Of a stretch of 64,000 bases of DNA, positions 17,007 through 25,428 are shown in pieces (the first letter of the stretch is position 1; each line of letters starts with the position of its first letter). The DNA is from JBBRHQ01 sp963840235 (GTDB taxonomy: Bacteria; Actinomycetota; Thermoleophilia; Solirubrobacterales; 70-9): the NCBI GenBank assembly GCA_963840235.1, contig CAWIYC010000003.1, forward strand, positions 496,001-560,000, read 5' to 3'. A program made the translations under genes and the position numbers. The notes beneath the pieces were generated by a model. That model was not told the origin of the DNA. It saw nothing but the letters and a program-made list of their open reading frames with translations, and ran no database searches.

Positions 17007-18587
17007 TCAGCGGTCGCGCAGGGCCATGATGCCGCCGACCCCCCCGAGGTAGAGCGTCGGCTTGCCCCTTTGCGGGGCGCCGAGAGCGATACCGGCGTAG
17101 TGGTTGTTGAACCGCCCTCCGTAGCCGGCCCGCCTCTTCCACAGGGTCTTTCCGGTCCGCATGCTCACCGCGGCCCAGTTCCACGGGTCCGAGCCCGGAA
17201 TGGCGGGGTCCTTGGCATTCTCGAACGTGTAGAGGATCCCGTTGTGGCTGTCTCCCTTGGAGACGACCGATGCCGGGCGGACGCTGTTGTTGGTCCAGAC
17301 CTTGTGGCATCCCTTGCCCGAAGGCCCGATGTCGATCCGCGAGATCCCGGGCTCGCTCACCAGGCCGAGGTCGCCGCCGATCGGGAGGCCGTTCCCGAGC
17401 ACGTCGTTGAAGGCGAGCAGGTCGTAGCCGTAGTTGTTCTCGACGAAGAGGCTGCGCCCGGCGGCGATCAGCGAGTTCTCGTCGGCGCCCGCCCCCTTCT
17501 CGAACACCGGGACACGGCAGACCCTCCGACCCAGGCGGGGGTGATCCCCGGCCCGGTAGACGACGACGTTCATCGGGTCGGCGTTGTCGGTGATCGCGAC
17601 GTAGGCGGGGTCCCGCGGGTGGCGTGCCCGCGGAATCATCAGTGTCGGCGTCGTCCCGCTGCCGGCGTTGATCTGGCCGGTCTTCATCGTTCCCGTGTTC
17701 TCGTAGCGGGCCTGCCAGACGATGTGCGGTTTGAGTCCGTCGCCGGTGCGGATCTTGTAGAGGGCCTTGTCGCTGACTATGTAGGCCCCGTCACGCGAGA
17801 TCGCAAAGGAGTTCTCGATCTCCTCCCCCAGCAGGATCGACTTGCAGCGCCGCTTGGAGGGATCGAGAACGCCGACCGTGCCCTGCTGGCGGCCGACGAA
17901 CCAGAGCCTGCCCCGAAAGTCGGGCAGCACCGACGGCATGCGCTCGTTCGGCTGCAGGCACGGAGTGGGGTCGTACCGGGAGAGGACCTTGAAGGCCGGC
18001 TGCCCCCCCTCTTTGGTCTCACCGACGACGAAGATGCGGCGGTCGGAGGTCGCGAACACGGCCCGGTCGCGATTGTCGAGGTAGAAGTAGGCCCCGCCGG
18101 TGGTGTTCAGGGCGGGATTTGTCCCCGCCGGGGGCGGCACGTAGGGCATCTGCTCGAAGGCGAGGACGTCGAGCGAGTCGGGATCGAGCATGTAGAGGCC
18201 GGGGCCGTTGGGGAGATCGGTGCAGGAGCCGATCAGCCGCCCCTTGCTGTCGAAGGTGAGGGTGATGCAGTCGCGCTCGATCGCGGTTGAGAAGACACGC
18301 GGGTTGCGCCCCAGCGGCCCCCCATGTTGGGTGTAGTCGTCCGTCATCCAGGTGTCGTTGTGGACGCTGTTGAGGGGGTTGTCCGCCATCCCCGGGTTCT
18401 GCGGCGCCTTCCAGCCGGTCGTGAACGGGTTCGGCACCGCCGGCTTGCCGACATAGGCGGGAGTCGAGGGCGCCGGCCCCGAGTTGACGAGCGGTACCGC
18501 CGGCATGACCACCGCGCCCGCCGGCGCCGGCGTCGCTGCCGCGGCGGCCAGGATCGCGGCCAGGAGGGGCAGGCGGGTCGGCCTCAT
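17007..18587 (-). CDS. Secreted beta-propeller-like protein of unknown function
   Basis: A 526-residue exported protein with a clear signal peptide (RPTRLPLLAAILAAAAA, then APAGA). The mature part has recurring strand-rich units with Asp/Gly turns, such as FDSKGRLIGSC, FRGRLWFVGRQQGTVGVLD, ISRDGAYIVSDKALYKI and GGVGGIMALRD, as in PQQ-like or WD-type propellers. Several cysteines could form disulfides. No enzymatic motif is recognised. ATG 18587 overlaps the stop of a 39-codon upstream ORF (TGATG), and GTG 18590 is also in frame. The DUF547 gene follows closely. Confidence 0.7.
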   Translation of the reverse strand: MRPTRLPLLAAILAAAAATPAPAGAVVMPAVPLVNSGPAPSTPAYVGKPAVPNPFTTGWKAPQNPGMADNPLNSVHNDTWMTDDYTQHGGPLGRNPRVFSTAIERDCITLTFDSKGRLIGSCTDLPNGPGLYMLDPDSLDVLAFEQMPYVPPPAGTNPALNTTGGAYFYLDNRDRAVFATSDRRIFVVGETKEGGQPAFKVLSRYDPTPCLQPNERMPSVLPDFRGRLWFVGRQQGTVGVLDPSKRRCKSILLGEEIENSFAISRDGAYIVSDKALYKIRTGDGLKPHIVWQARYENTGTMKTGQINAGSGTTPTLMIPRARHPRDPAYVAITDNADPMNVVVYRAGDHPRLGRRVCRVPVFEKGAGADENSLIAAGRSLFVENNYGYDLLAFNDVLGNGLPIGGDLGLVSEPGISRIDIGPSGKGCHKVWTNNSVRPASVVSKGDSHNGILYTFENAKDPAIPGSDPWNWAAVSMRTGKTLWKRRAGYGGRFNNHYAGIALGAPQRGKPTLYLGGVGGIMALRDR

Positions 18588-18706
18588 CACGCCTGCGATC
18601 GCCCTCTGATTGCCGTTTGCCGGGTTGACCCGGTCAGCGCGGCCAGGATTGCCGCGGTCGCACCAATCGCCGCGATCCTCCTGCCGATTGCCGGTGCTCT
18701 TCTCAT
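18587..18706 (-). CDS. Tiny upstream ORF coupled to the secreted propeller gene
   Basis: A 39-residue frame starting at ATG with a purine-rich GGGGGAGAAGAAG upstream. It encodes a basic N-terminus, a hydrophobic centre (IAAIGATAAILAALTG) and a basic tail, so it looks like a small membrane or signal-like peptide. Its TGA overlaps the next ATG (TGATG), the same coupling style used by genuine operon partners here. It may be a leader peptide controlling the downstream gene, a real small protein, or chance; no homology evidence is available. Confidence 0.4.
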   Translation of the reverse strand: MRRAPAIGRRIAAIGATAAILAALTGSTRQTAIRGRSQA

Positions 18707-18776
18707 CTGACTTCTTCTCCCCCGTGCAGGCGCCCCGCCTTGCCCACCCTAGCCGCAGCCGATGTCACTGCGCAAG

Positions 18777-19208
18777 TCAGCGGCCGCTGGAGCCGAAGCC
18801 ACCGTCGCCGCGGGCGGAATCGTCCAGCGACTCCACCTCGACCGGTTCAGCGGGGATCACCGGTGTCAGCACGAGCTGGGCGATGCGGTCCCCCGGCTTG
18901 ACCCGGTAGACCTCCGCCGGGTCGGTGTTGAGCAGCAAAACCCGGATCTCGCCCCGGTAGCCGGAGTCGATCAGCCCTGGGCCGTTGACAAGCGCGATCC
19001 CGTGCTCGCGGGCGAGGCCGGAGCGGGGCAGGACCAGGCCGGCATGACCCTCGGGGATCTCCACCGACACGCCGGTCCCGACGCTCCAGCGCTCTCCGGG
19101 ACCGAGGTGGGCCGGCTCGTCGGCGTAGAGGTCGAGGCCGGCGTCGCCGTCGTGGGCCCGCTTGGGGAGGATTGCCTCCTCGCGCAGTCGGACGAAACGA
19201 AGCTCCAT
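18777..19208 (-). CDS. dut: dUTP diphosphatase
   Basis: Hydrolyses dUTP to dUMP and pyrophosphate, keeping uracil out of DNA and feeding dTMP synthesis. All five trimeric dUTPase motifs are visible: DAGLDLYA, LVLPRSGLA, GLIDSGYRGEI (with the catalytic Asp and Tyr), RIAQLVL, and the C-terminal P-loop-like ARGDGGFGSSGR that closes over the substrate. At 143 residues it has the usual length. ATG 19208 gives the common MELRF start; an ATG four codons earlier is also open. Neither has a strong ribosome-binding site. Confidence 0.95.
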   Translation of the reverse strand: MELRFVRLREEAILPKRAHDGDAGLDLYADEPAHLGPGERWSVGTGVSVEIPEGHAGLVLPRSGLAREHGIALVNGPGLIDSGYRGEIRVLLLNTDPAEVYRVKPGDRIAQLVLTPVIPAEPVEVESLDDSARGDGGFGSSGR

Positions 19209-19270
19209 CGGCGGCACCATAAATGACCGATGAAACGGCCGCGGGCGCGCAGGGTCGCGGAATCGCGCGC

Positions 19271-20596
19271 CTAGCCGGGGGCGGCGCCGTTGGCGGCGAG
19301 GTCGGCGAAGCGATGCAGCTCGGATGCCGGGACCCGGGCACGCACCAGAACGCCGTCGCCGCGCTCGATCCGCTCCAGGTCCCCGGCGATCTCGTGCAAC
19401 TCGTGCAGGCGCGCCCCCTCCGAATAGGGGATCAGCAGCTCCACCCGGCGCAGGGTGCCCTCGAACGCGGCCTTGATCCGCTCCCGCAGCTGCTCGACTC
19501 CTTCGCCGGTCAGCGCCGAGACCAGGACCGCGTCGGGGTGGCGGAGCCGCGCCTCGCAGCGCTCCTCTTCGTCAAGCAGGTCGGACTTGTTCAGAACAAT
19601 CAGGCGCGGCTTCTCGCCCGCGCCGATCTCCTCCAATACCTCGTCCACCGCCCGCATGTCCGCCAGCAGGCGCTCCTCCGGCGCCGCCGCGTCGACGACG
19701 TGCAGCAGCAGGTCGGAGAGGACCGTCTCCTCCAGGGTCGCCTTGAACGCCTCCACCAACTGGTGGGGCAGCTTCTCGATGAACCCGACCGTGTCCGTCA
19801 GCAGGTAGGTGCGCCCCGACTGCTCGTAGCTGCGGGTGGTCGGGTCGAGGGTGTGGAAGAGCATGTCGCCGATCCCGACATCGGCGCCGGTGATCGCCTT
19901 CAGCAGGGTCGACTTGCCGGCGTTGGTGTAGCCGGCAAGGGCGATCCGCGGGATCGCGGCGCGCTCGCGGCGGGCCCTCATCACGACCCGGTTCCGCTCG
20001 GTCCGTGTCAGCCGCCGCCGCAGCGCGGCGATACGGTCGCGGGCAAGCCGGCGGTCGGTCTCGATCTGTGACTCCCCCGGGCCGCGGGTCCCGATGCCGC
20101 CGCCGAGGCGCTCGAGATGCGTCCACAGGCCGCGCATCCGAGCCAGGTTGTACTCGAGCTGGGCCAGCTCGACCTGGAGCTTGCCCTCGGCCGAGTGGGC
20201 GTGGTCGGCGAAGATGTCGAGGATGACCGCGGTGCGATCGATCACCGGCACCCCGAGAGCCGCCTCGAGGTTGCGTTCCTGACGCGGAGCCAGCTCATCG
20301 TCGCAGGCAACCAGGTTGGCATCGCAGGCCGCAATCGCCGCCTTCAGCTCGGCCAGCTTGCCTCTGCCCAGGTAGCGGTCCGGATCCGGCTCGGGCCGCT
20401 GCTGGACCATCTCGCCCGCGGTCGCGACGCCGGCGGTCCGCAGCAGCTCCTTCAGCTCCGCCAGCGGATCGCCCTGCTCACGGCCGTCGGTTACGCCTAT
20501 CGCCAGCGCCCGCTGACGGGCCCTGGGGTTGGACGCACCGGCCCCGTCGGCGCCCTTGCGCGTCTCGGTCTGCCGGCCGTTTCTCGATCTCTGCAC
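19271..20596 (-). CDS. hflX: GTPase HflX
   Basis: HflX is a ribosome-associated GTPase that splits stalled or hibernating 70S ribosomes. The N-terminal HflX domain with GRGKLAELK and a central coiled linker (LVQLEYNLARMRGLWTHLERLGGGIGTRGPGE-type region) is followed by the G domain: G1 GYTNAGKST, G2 region LDPTTR, G3 DTVGFI, G4 NKSD, G5 SALTG. The start is uncertain; GTG 20596 avoids overlap with the divergent epimerase gene, but GAGGGG lies only one base before it, so a later start is possible. The C-terminal domain ends ELHRFADLAANGAAPG. Confidence 0.93.
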   Translation of the reverse strand: MQRSRNGRQTETRKGADGAGASNPRARQRALAIGVTDGREQGDPLAELKELLRTAGVATAGEMVQQRPEPDPDRYLGRGKLAELKAAIAACDANLVACDDELAPRQERNLEAALGVPVIDRTAVILDIFADHAHSAEGKLQVELAQLEYNLARMRGLWTHLERLGGGIGTRGPGESQIETDRRLARDRIAALRRRLTRTERNRVVMRARRERAAIPRIALAGYTNAGKSTLLKAITGADVGIGDMLFHTLDPTTRSYEQSGRTYLLTDTVGFIEKLPHQLVEAFKATLEETVLSDLLLHVVDAAAPEERLLADMRAVDEVLEEIGAGEKPRLIVLNKSDLLDEEERCEARLRHPDAVLVSALTGEGVEQLRERIKAAFEGTLRRVELLIPYSEGARLHELHEIAGDLERIERGDGVLVRARVPASELHRFADLAANGAAPG

Positions 20597-20641
20597 TCCC
20601 CTCGATTGTACGGATGGCCCTGACCGACATAGACTGGGGCC

Positions 20642-21625
20642 GTGAAGGTCTTCGTAACCGGCGGAACCGGATTCATCGGCGAGCACGTCGTCCGCAGGCT
20701 GCTCGAACGCGGCGACGAGGTGATCTGCCTCGCCCGCAACCGCGACAAGGGCCGCAGGCTGGAGTCGTTTGGCGCCGAGGTGGCAGAGGGGGACCTATCC
20801 GATGCGACCGCGATCAAGGCCGGGATGGAGGGCGCCGACGCCGTCATCCACGGCGCCGCCGTTTACGAGGTCGGGATCCCCAAGAGCGAGCACACGGCGA
20901 TGTACGAGGCCAACGTGCTCGGCACCGAGACAGTGCTGCGTGCCGCGCTGGAGCAGAAGGTGCCGAGGGTCGTCTACATCTCGACCGTCGGCGCCTTCGG
21001 CGATACCCACGGCGAGGTCGTCGACGAGACCTACGAGCACCCCGGCAAGAGCTTCACCTCCTACTACGAGGAGACCAAATACCAGGCCCACCAGGTCGCC
21101 AAGCGGCTCATCGCCGACGAGGGGCTCCCCTGCGTGATCGTGCAGCCGGGGGGCGTCTACGGCCCCGGCGACCACTCCGCTCTGGGAAACACGATCAACC
21201 AGTTCGTGGACGGCAAGCTGCCGATGCTGCCCTTCCCCGACCTCGGCATGAACCTGGTCCATGTCGAGGACGTCGCCGAGGGGGTGCTGCTGGCGCTCGA
21301 CAAGGGCGAGATCGGCGAGGCCTACGTCCTCGGCGGCCAGATCACGACCATGCGCGAGATGGTCGATACCGCCGGCCGGGTCGCCGGGCGCAAGCCGCCG
21401 CGGATGACGATGCCGACGGGGGTGCTGAAGCTGCTGACCCCGATCGGCCCCCTGGTCGGCAAGCTGATGGGCCAGCCGCCGAACCTGGCCGAGCTGATCA
21501 GCTCGGCCGACGGGGTCACCTTCTGGGCCCGCCACGACAAGGCGATGAAGCAACTCGGCTACTCGCCGCGCAGCCTCGAGCCGGGCCTGCGCGAGACGTT
21601 GGCGGCCGAGGGCAAGCTCTCCTAG
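20642..21625 (+). CDS. NAD(P)-dependent epimerase/dehydratase (extended SDR)
   Basis: An extended short-chain dehydrogenase. The Rossmann motif is VTGGTGFIGEHV at the extreme N-terminus, then an acidic-to-basic strand-2 end (CLARNRDKG) that could favour NADP, and the active site with VYISTVGAFG and YYEETKYQAH (YxxxK near residue 140). VQPGGVYGPGD is the usual substrate-binding strand. The family covers sugar-nucleotide epimerases, dihydroflavonol-reductase-like enzymes and hopanoid-linked HpnA; the substrate cannot be chosen. GTG start; the metallo-hydrolase gene starts 1 base after the stop, so they form an operon. Confidence 0.88.
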   Translation: MKVFVTGGTGFIGEHVVRRLLERGDEVICLARNRDKGRRLESFGAEVAEGDLSDATAIKAGMEGADAVIHGAAVYEVGIPKSEHTAMYEANVLGTETVLRAALEQKVPRVVYISTVGAFGDTHGEVVDETYEHPGKSFTSYYEETKYQAHQVAKRLIADEGLPCVIVQPGGVYGPGDHSALGNTINQFVDGKLPMLPFPDLGMNLVHVEDVAEGVLLALDKGEIGEAYVLGGQITTMREMVDTAGRVAGRKPPRMTMPTGVLKLLTPIGPLVGKLMGQPPNLAELISSADGVTFWARHDKAMKQLGYSPRSLEPGLRETLAAEGKLS

Positions 21626-21626
21626 T

Positions 21627-22457
21627 TTGCGCCTGATCGACGTCGAGCACCTCGGCAGGGGCCGGGTGATCGGGTGCTGGGAGGTCGACAGCGTCCTCGT
21701 CGACCCCGGGCCGGAGTCCTCCCTGCCGACCCTGCTCGCGGCGCTCGGCGGGCAGCAGCCGAGGGCCGTCCTGCTCACCCACATCCATCTCGACCACGCC
21801 GGCGCCACCGGTGCCCTCGTTCGCCGCTGGCCGCACCTGCCCGTCCACGTCCACGAGCGCGGCGCGCCCCACCTCGCCGACCCCTCGAAGCTGATCGCCA
21901 GCGCCTCGCGCCTGTACGGCGAGGAGATGAACCGCCTCTGGGGCGAGATCGTGCCCGTCCCCGAGGCCAACATCAACCTGCTTGCCGGCGGCGAGGAGGT
22001 GCTCGGGTTTCGCGTCGCCTACACGCCCGGCCACGCCTCACACCACGTCTGTTACCTGCATCTCGGCAGCGGCCGGGCCTTCGTCGGCGACGTCGCCGCG
22101 ACGAGGATCCCGCCCGCCAACCTCGTTATCCCGCCGACCCCCCCGCCGGACATCGACATCGAGACCTGGGAGCGCTCGCTCGACACGGTCGAGGCCTGGC
22201 GGCCGGGATCCCTGGGGATCACCCACTTCGGCGTCATCGAGGAGCCCGGGCCGCACATCGAGATGGTCCGGCGCCGCCTGCGGCAGCTTGCGCAGCGGGC
22301 CCGAGACCTCGACGCGGAGGGCTTCGAGCAGAGTCTCCGTGAGGAGATCGCCGCAGCCATGGACGGAGCCGATGCCGAGGCGCTGATCCAAGCGGTCCCC
22401 CCACAGCAACAGTGGGCCGGGCTCGACCGCTACTGGCGCAAGCGCGAGGCGGGCTAG
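21627..22457 (+). CDS. Metallo-beta-lactamase-fold hydrolase
   Basis: A 276-residue binuclear-metal hydrolase. Metal ligands are seen in THIHLDHAG (about residues 51-59), in GHASHHVCYLH near 134, and in FVGDVAATRIPP near 152; a further histidine is in GITHFGVIEEPG near 196. The overall form resembles lactonase or glyoxalase-II-like members. Start is TTG, one base beyond the epimerase stop. Its TAG stop shares the palindromic CTAG with the stop of the convergent Rid-family gene, leaving no intergenic space for a terminator. Confidence 0.85.
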   Translation: MRLIDVEHLGRGRVIGCWEVDSVLVDPGPESSLPTLLAALGGQQPRAVLLTHIHLDHAGATGALVRRWPHLPVHVHERGAPHLADPSKLIASASRLYGEEMNRLWGEIVPVPEANINLLAGGEEVLGFRVAYTPGHASHHVCYLHLGSGRAFVGDVAATRIPPANLVIPPTPPPDIDIETWERSLDTVEAWRPGSLGITHFGVIEEPGPHIEMVRRRLRQLAQRARDLDAEGFEQSLREEIAAAMDGADAEALIQAVPPQQQWAGLDRYWRKREAG

Positions 22458-22840
22458 CGCACCAGCGCCTCGGCCTCGATCTCGACCCTCCAGCGCGGGT
22501 CGAGGAGGCCGGCCACGACCACCATCGTCGCCGCGGGCCGCGCCTCGGCGGCGAAGATCTCGGCGTGGGCGCCGCCGACCGCGCCGGCGTCGGCTGCGTC
22601 GGTCAGGAACATCCGGGTTCGGACCACGTCGCCGATCCCGGCCCCCGCCTGCTCGAGCACGTCGGAGATGATCTCCAGGCAGCGGCGCGCCTGGGCCCCG
22701 GCGTCGGCGTCGCAGGAGCCGTCGGCCCAGACCGGCCCGGTGCCCGAGACCAGCACCCGCTCGCCGACCCGCAGCGCCCGCGAGAACCCGATCTCCGGCT
22801 CGAATGGGGAGCCGGAGGCGATCCGGTGGCGGTCCATCAT
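22454..22840 (-). CDS. Rid (YjgF/YER057c/UK114) family protein
   Basis: A 128-residue chorismate-mutase-like fold, normally a trimer. The family signature is partly kept: RVLVSGTGPVWADG, CLEIISDVLEQAGAG, VVRTRMFLTD, and VEIEAEALV. The catalytic arginine of true RidA imine deaminases (PAR) is replaced: the segment reads RPAATMVVVAGL. It may therefore not hydrolyse 2-aminoacrylate, so I give no ridA symbol. It follows the PLP-dependent aminotransferase gene by 8 bases, a pairing that fits handling of reactive enamine/imine intermediates, or a divergent Rid role. Confidence 0.85.
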   Translation of the reverse strand: MMDRHRIASGSPFEPEIGFSRALRVGERVLVSGTGPVWADGSCDADAGAQARRCLEIISDVLEQAGAGIGDVVRTRMFLTDAADAGAVGGAHAEIFAAEARPAATMVVVAGLLDPRWRVEIEAEALVR

Positions 22841-22848
22841 GCGAGCAT

Positions 22849-24018
22849 CTATGCGAGGTGTTCGCGCATCCGCTCGACCGCCTCGGCGATCGCCTCGTCG
22901 GGAGTCGTCAGCGAGATCCGGAAGAAGCCCTCGCCGCTGGCCCCGTACATGGACCCGGGCGATATCACCACCGCCGCCTCCTCCAGCACCAGTTCGGCGA
23001 ACGACGCCGAGGTGTGGCCGGCCGGAACCGGCGCCCAGACGTAGATCGTCCCCTTCGGCGCCTCGGCCTCGACGCCGATGTCGCGCAGCATCCCTACGAC
23101 CAGGTCGCGGCGACGGGCGTAGGTCTCGTTCATCCGCTCCAGCGGCCCGGGCGGGCCGAGCAGGGCGGCGGCACCGGCCAGCTGGATCGCGTCGAAGAGC
23201 CCGGAGTCCACGTTCGTCTTCAGCCGCCAGTAGGTGCTGATCGCCTCGCGGTTGCCGAGGATCGCGGCGCAACGCCAGCCGGTCATGTTGAAGCCCTTCG
23301 AGAGCGAGAAGACCTCGACCCCGACCTCCCTGGCGCCGGGGGTGGCGAGGAAGCTGGGGGCGACGTAGCCGTCGTAGGTCGTCTCCGAGTAGGCGTTGTC
23401 GTGGACGACGAGGATCTCGTGCTCGCGGGCGAAGGAGACGACCAGCTCGAAGAAGCCTTCGGGGACGACCGCGCCGGTCGGGTTGTTGGGGTAGTTGAGG
23501 AACATCAGCCGCGCCTTCGAGGCCATCTCCGGCGAGACCGCCGTCAGATCCGGGGCGAAACCGAGATCGGGAACCAGCGGCAGTGGCTCGACCGTGGCGC
23601 CGGCGAGGACCGGCCCGCCCGTGTAGACCGGGTACCCGGGATCCGAGGCGAGGGCGACGTCGCCGGGGTCGAGGAAGGCGAAGCAGAGGTTGTAGATGCA
23701 CTCCTTGGCGCCGATCGCAGGGATCACCTCGGAATCGGGGTCGATCGCGACCCCGAAACGCTCGTCGTAGAAGTCCGAGAGAGCCTCGCGAAATTCGGCC
23801 CGGCCGCGGTTGCTCGGGTACTTCTGGTTGGCATTCTCGGCCACCGCCTCCTGCATCGCCTTGACGATGTGGGGGTAGGTGGGCTGGTCGGGGTCCCCGA
23901 TCCCGAGGCTGATCACGTCGACGCCCGCCTCACGCTTCTCGGCGATGCGGCGCTCGAGCTGGGCGAACATGTAGGGCGGCATCGCCTGCAGTCGCTTCGA
24001 TGGGTCGGTCAGCGCCAA
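22849..24018 (-). CDS. dapL: LL-diaminopimelate aminotransferase-like PLP enzyme
   Basis: A fold-type I class I/II aminotransferase of 389 residues. The PLP lysine is in FSLSKGFNMTGWRC (about residues 227-240); LGIGDPDQPTYPHI near 37 and YPNNPTGAV near 168 match LL-diaminopimelate aminotransferases of the Aquifex/Chloroflexi type, which convert tetrahydrodipicolinate and glutamate straight to LL-DAP. The TTG start at 24018 has GAGGAGG five bases upstream, a strong choice. dapF lies two genes upstream, and dapA and dapB are elsewhere in the window, which supports the DapL assignment. An alpha-keto-acid aminotransferase of other specificity remains possible. Confidence 0.75.
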   Translation of the reverse strand: MALTDPSKRLQAMPPYMFAQLERRIAEKREAGVDVISLGIGDPDQPTYPHIVKAMQEAVAENANQKYPSNRGRAEFREALSDFYDERFGVAIDPDSEVIPAIGAKECIYNLCFAFLDPGDVALASDPGYPVYTGGPVLAGATVEPLPLVPDLGFAPDLTAVSPEMASKARLMFLNYPNNPTGAVVPEGFFELVVSFAREHEILVVHDNAYSETTYDGYVAPSFLATPGAREVGVEVFSLSKGFNMTGWRCAAILGNREAISTYWRLKTNVDSGLFDAIQLAGAAALLGPPGPLERMNETYARRRDLVVGMLRDIGVEAEAPKGTIYVWAPVPAGHTSASFAELVLEEAAVVISPGSMYGASGEGFFRISLTTPDEAIAEAVERMREHLA

Positions 24019-24058
24019 ACGGGCCTCCTCGCTTCGATCCGTGGACGGGCGCGAAAGC

Positions 24059-24589
24059 CTACGCGCCCGCGCGATCGAGGGCCTTGGAGAAGCCGATCGT
24101 GTCGAGGTCGTACTGCTCGATATAGACGGTCTCGCCGTTCTCCGACCAACCCTGAGACTCGTAGAAGCGGATCGACGGGGCACCGACGGGGGTTCGCAGG
24201 CGGCCGGTCGTGTAGCCGCGGCGGCGCATCTCCTCCTCGGCCAGGCTCATCAGCGCGGTGGCGATCCCCTCACGCCAGCGGTCTGGATGCACGAACAGCT
24301 CGGTCAGGTGCCCCATGCCCTCGATCGGCACCTCGCCGTCGGTTGCCTGGCCGAGCACGGCGTGGGCGACCAGGCGCCCGCCGGGCTCGAAGGCGCCGGT
24401 GCTCCAGTTCCCGGGGTCGGCGAGGATCCTCGCGTAGTAGGCACGCTCGTCATCCTCGCGGGCCGGCTGCCATCCCTGTGGCATCCACTCCAGATAGGTC
24501 CGGTCGGTTGCCGCTGTCACCAAGGCCGCTGCCGGCGCGTCGTCGGCGCTGAGTGCCCGCAGCGTCAGGTCGGATGGGAGGCCGCTCAC
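24059..24589 (-). CDS. GNAT-family N-acetyltransferase
   Basis: A 176-residue acyl-CoA-dependent acetyltransferase. The acetyl-CoA loop is in LTELFVHPDRWREGIATALMSLAEEE-type sequence (motif A, R-E-G-I-A near residue 107), followed by a GYTTGRLRTPVGAPSIRFYESQGW segment (motif B) typical of the fold. The acceptor is unknown. The GTG start overlaps the dapF stop (GTGA), so it is the fourth gene of a miaB-miaA-dapF-GNAT run. The dapL-like gene follows after 40 bases with its own strong ribosome-binding site. Confidence 0.85.
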   Translation of the reverse strand: MSGLPSDLTLRALSADDAPAAALVTAATDRTYLEWMPQGWQPAREDDERAYYARILADPGNWSTGAFEPGGRLVAHAVLGQATDGEVPIEGMGHLTELFVHPDRWREGIATALMSLAEEEMRRRGYTTGRLRTPVGAPSIRFYESQGWSENGETVYIEQYDLDTIGFSKALDRAGA

Positions 24590-25428
24590 GCCAGCCCGGA
24601 GAGCGCGGCGACCAGCTCCGGCGAGAGCTCTCCGGCGCAGATCGGCTCGGCCCAGCCGCTGAGGCGGACGTCGAGCTCGGGTGAGATCTCGACCTCGAGC
24701 TCGCCGCCGTCGAGCTCGACCGTGATCGGGCTCGGGGCCCCGCCGAGGAAGGCGGCGATCGCGGCGCCGCTGGCTCCGGTTCCCGAAGAGAGCGTCTCCC
24801 CCACCCCGCGCTCGAATATCCGGGCCCTGACCCTGCTCCCGTCTGTGATGAAGAAGGAGACATTGGTGCGGTTCGGGAACAGCTCGTTGCGCTCGATCTC
24901 CGGCCCGACCGCGGCGATGTCGAGCTGCTCGAGACCGTCGGCGACCTCGATCGCGCACTGAGGATTGCCGATCGAGACGTGCTGGAACCCCCACTCGCGG
25001 CCGCCCGCACCGAGCGTCCCGGTGCCGTCCTCCCCCCCGGAGGGGAAGTCCTTCGATCTGGTCGTGGCGCGCCCCATCTCGACGGTGCAGGTCCGCTCCG
25101 AGGTGATCGTCGGCCTGACCGGCCCGGCTGAGGTGGAGATCGTGAATGTCTCAGCCGACGTCCAGCCGTGGCGATGCAGGTAGAGGATCGCCTCGCGGGC
25201 GCCGTTGCCCGAGAGCTCCGCCTCGGAGCCGTCGGGGTTGAAGATGCGCAGCTCAGCCACGATTCCGGGGTCCTCGGACGGCGAGAGCAGCAGGATCCCG
25301 TCCGAGCCGATTCCGAAATGGGGATCGCAGACGCGCCGGATCCGCTCCTCGTTCAGCTCCCAGGGGATCTCGCCCGCCTCGAGGATCACGTAGTCGTTGC
25401 CCAGGGCTTGCCATTTCTCGAACCTCAT
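24586..25428 (-). CDS. dapF: Diaminopimelate epimerase homologue with Ser at both catalytic Cys positions
   Basis: DapF interconverts LL- and meso-diaminopimelate with two cysteines acting as acid/base pair. This 280-residue protein has full-length DapF architecture: KWQALGNDYVI start, FNPDGSEAELSGNGAREA (about residues 62-80), SIGNPQCAIEV, then ERGVGETLSSGTGASGAA (about 206-223). Family members normally read CGNG and ACGTG; here codon 73 is TCG and codon 215 is TCG, both serine, read directly from the DNA. Glu and Arg of the ERG motif are kept. It overlaps the upstream miaA (ATGA) and the downstream GNAT gene. Activity may be altered or lost; a different epimerase could exist elsewhere. Confidence 0.88.
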   Translation of the reverse strand: MRFEKWQALGNDYVILEAGEIPWELNEERIRRVCDPHFGIGSDGILLLSPSEDPGIVAELRIFNPDGSEAELSGNGAREAILYLHRHGWTSAETFTISTSAGPVRPTITSERTCTVEMGRATTRSKDFPSGGEDGTGTLGAGGREWGFQHVSIGNPQCAIEVADGLEQLDIAAVGPEIERNELFPNRTNVSFFITDGSRVRARIFERGVGETLSSGTGASGAAIAAFLGGAPSPITVELDGGELEVEISPELDVRLSGWAEPICAGELSPELVAALSGLA

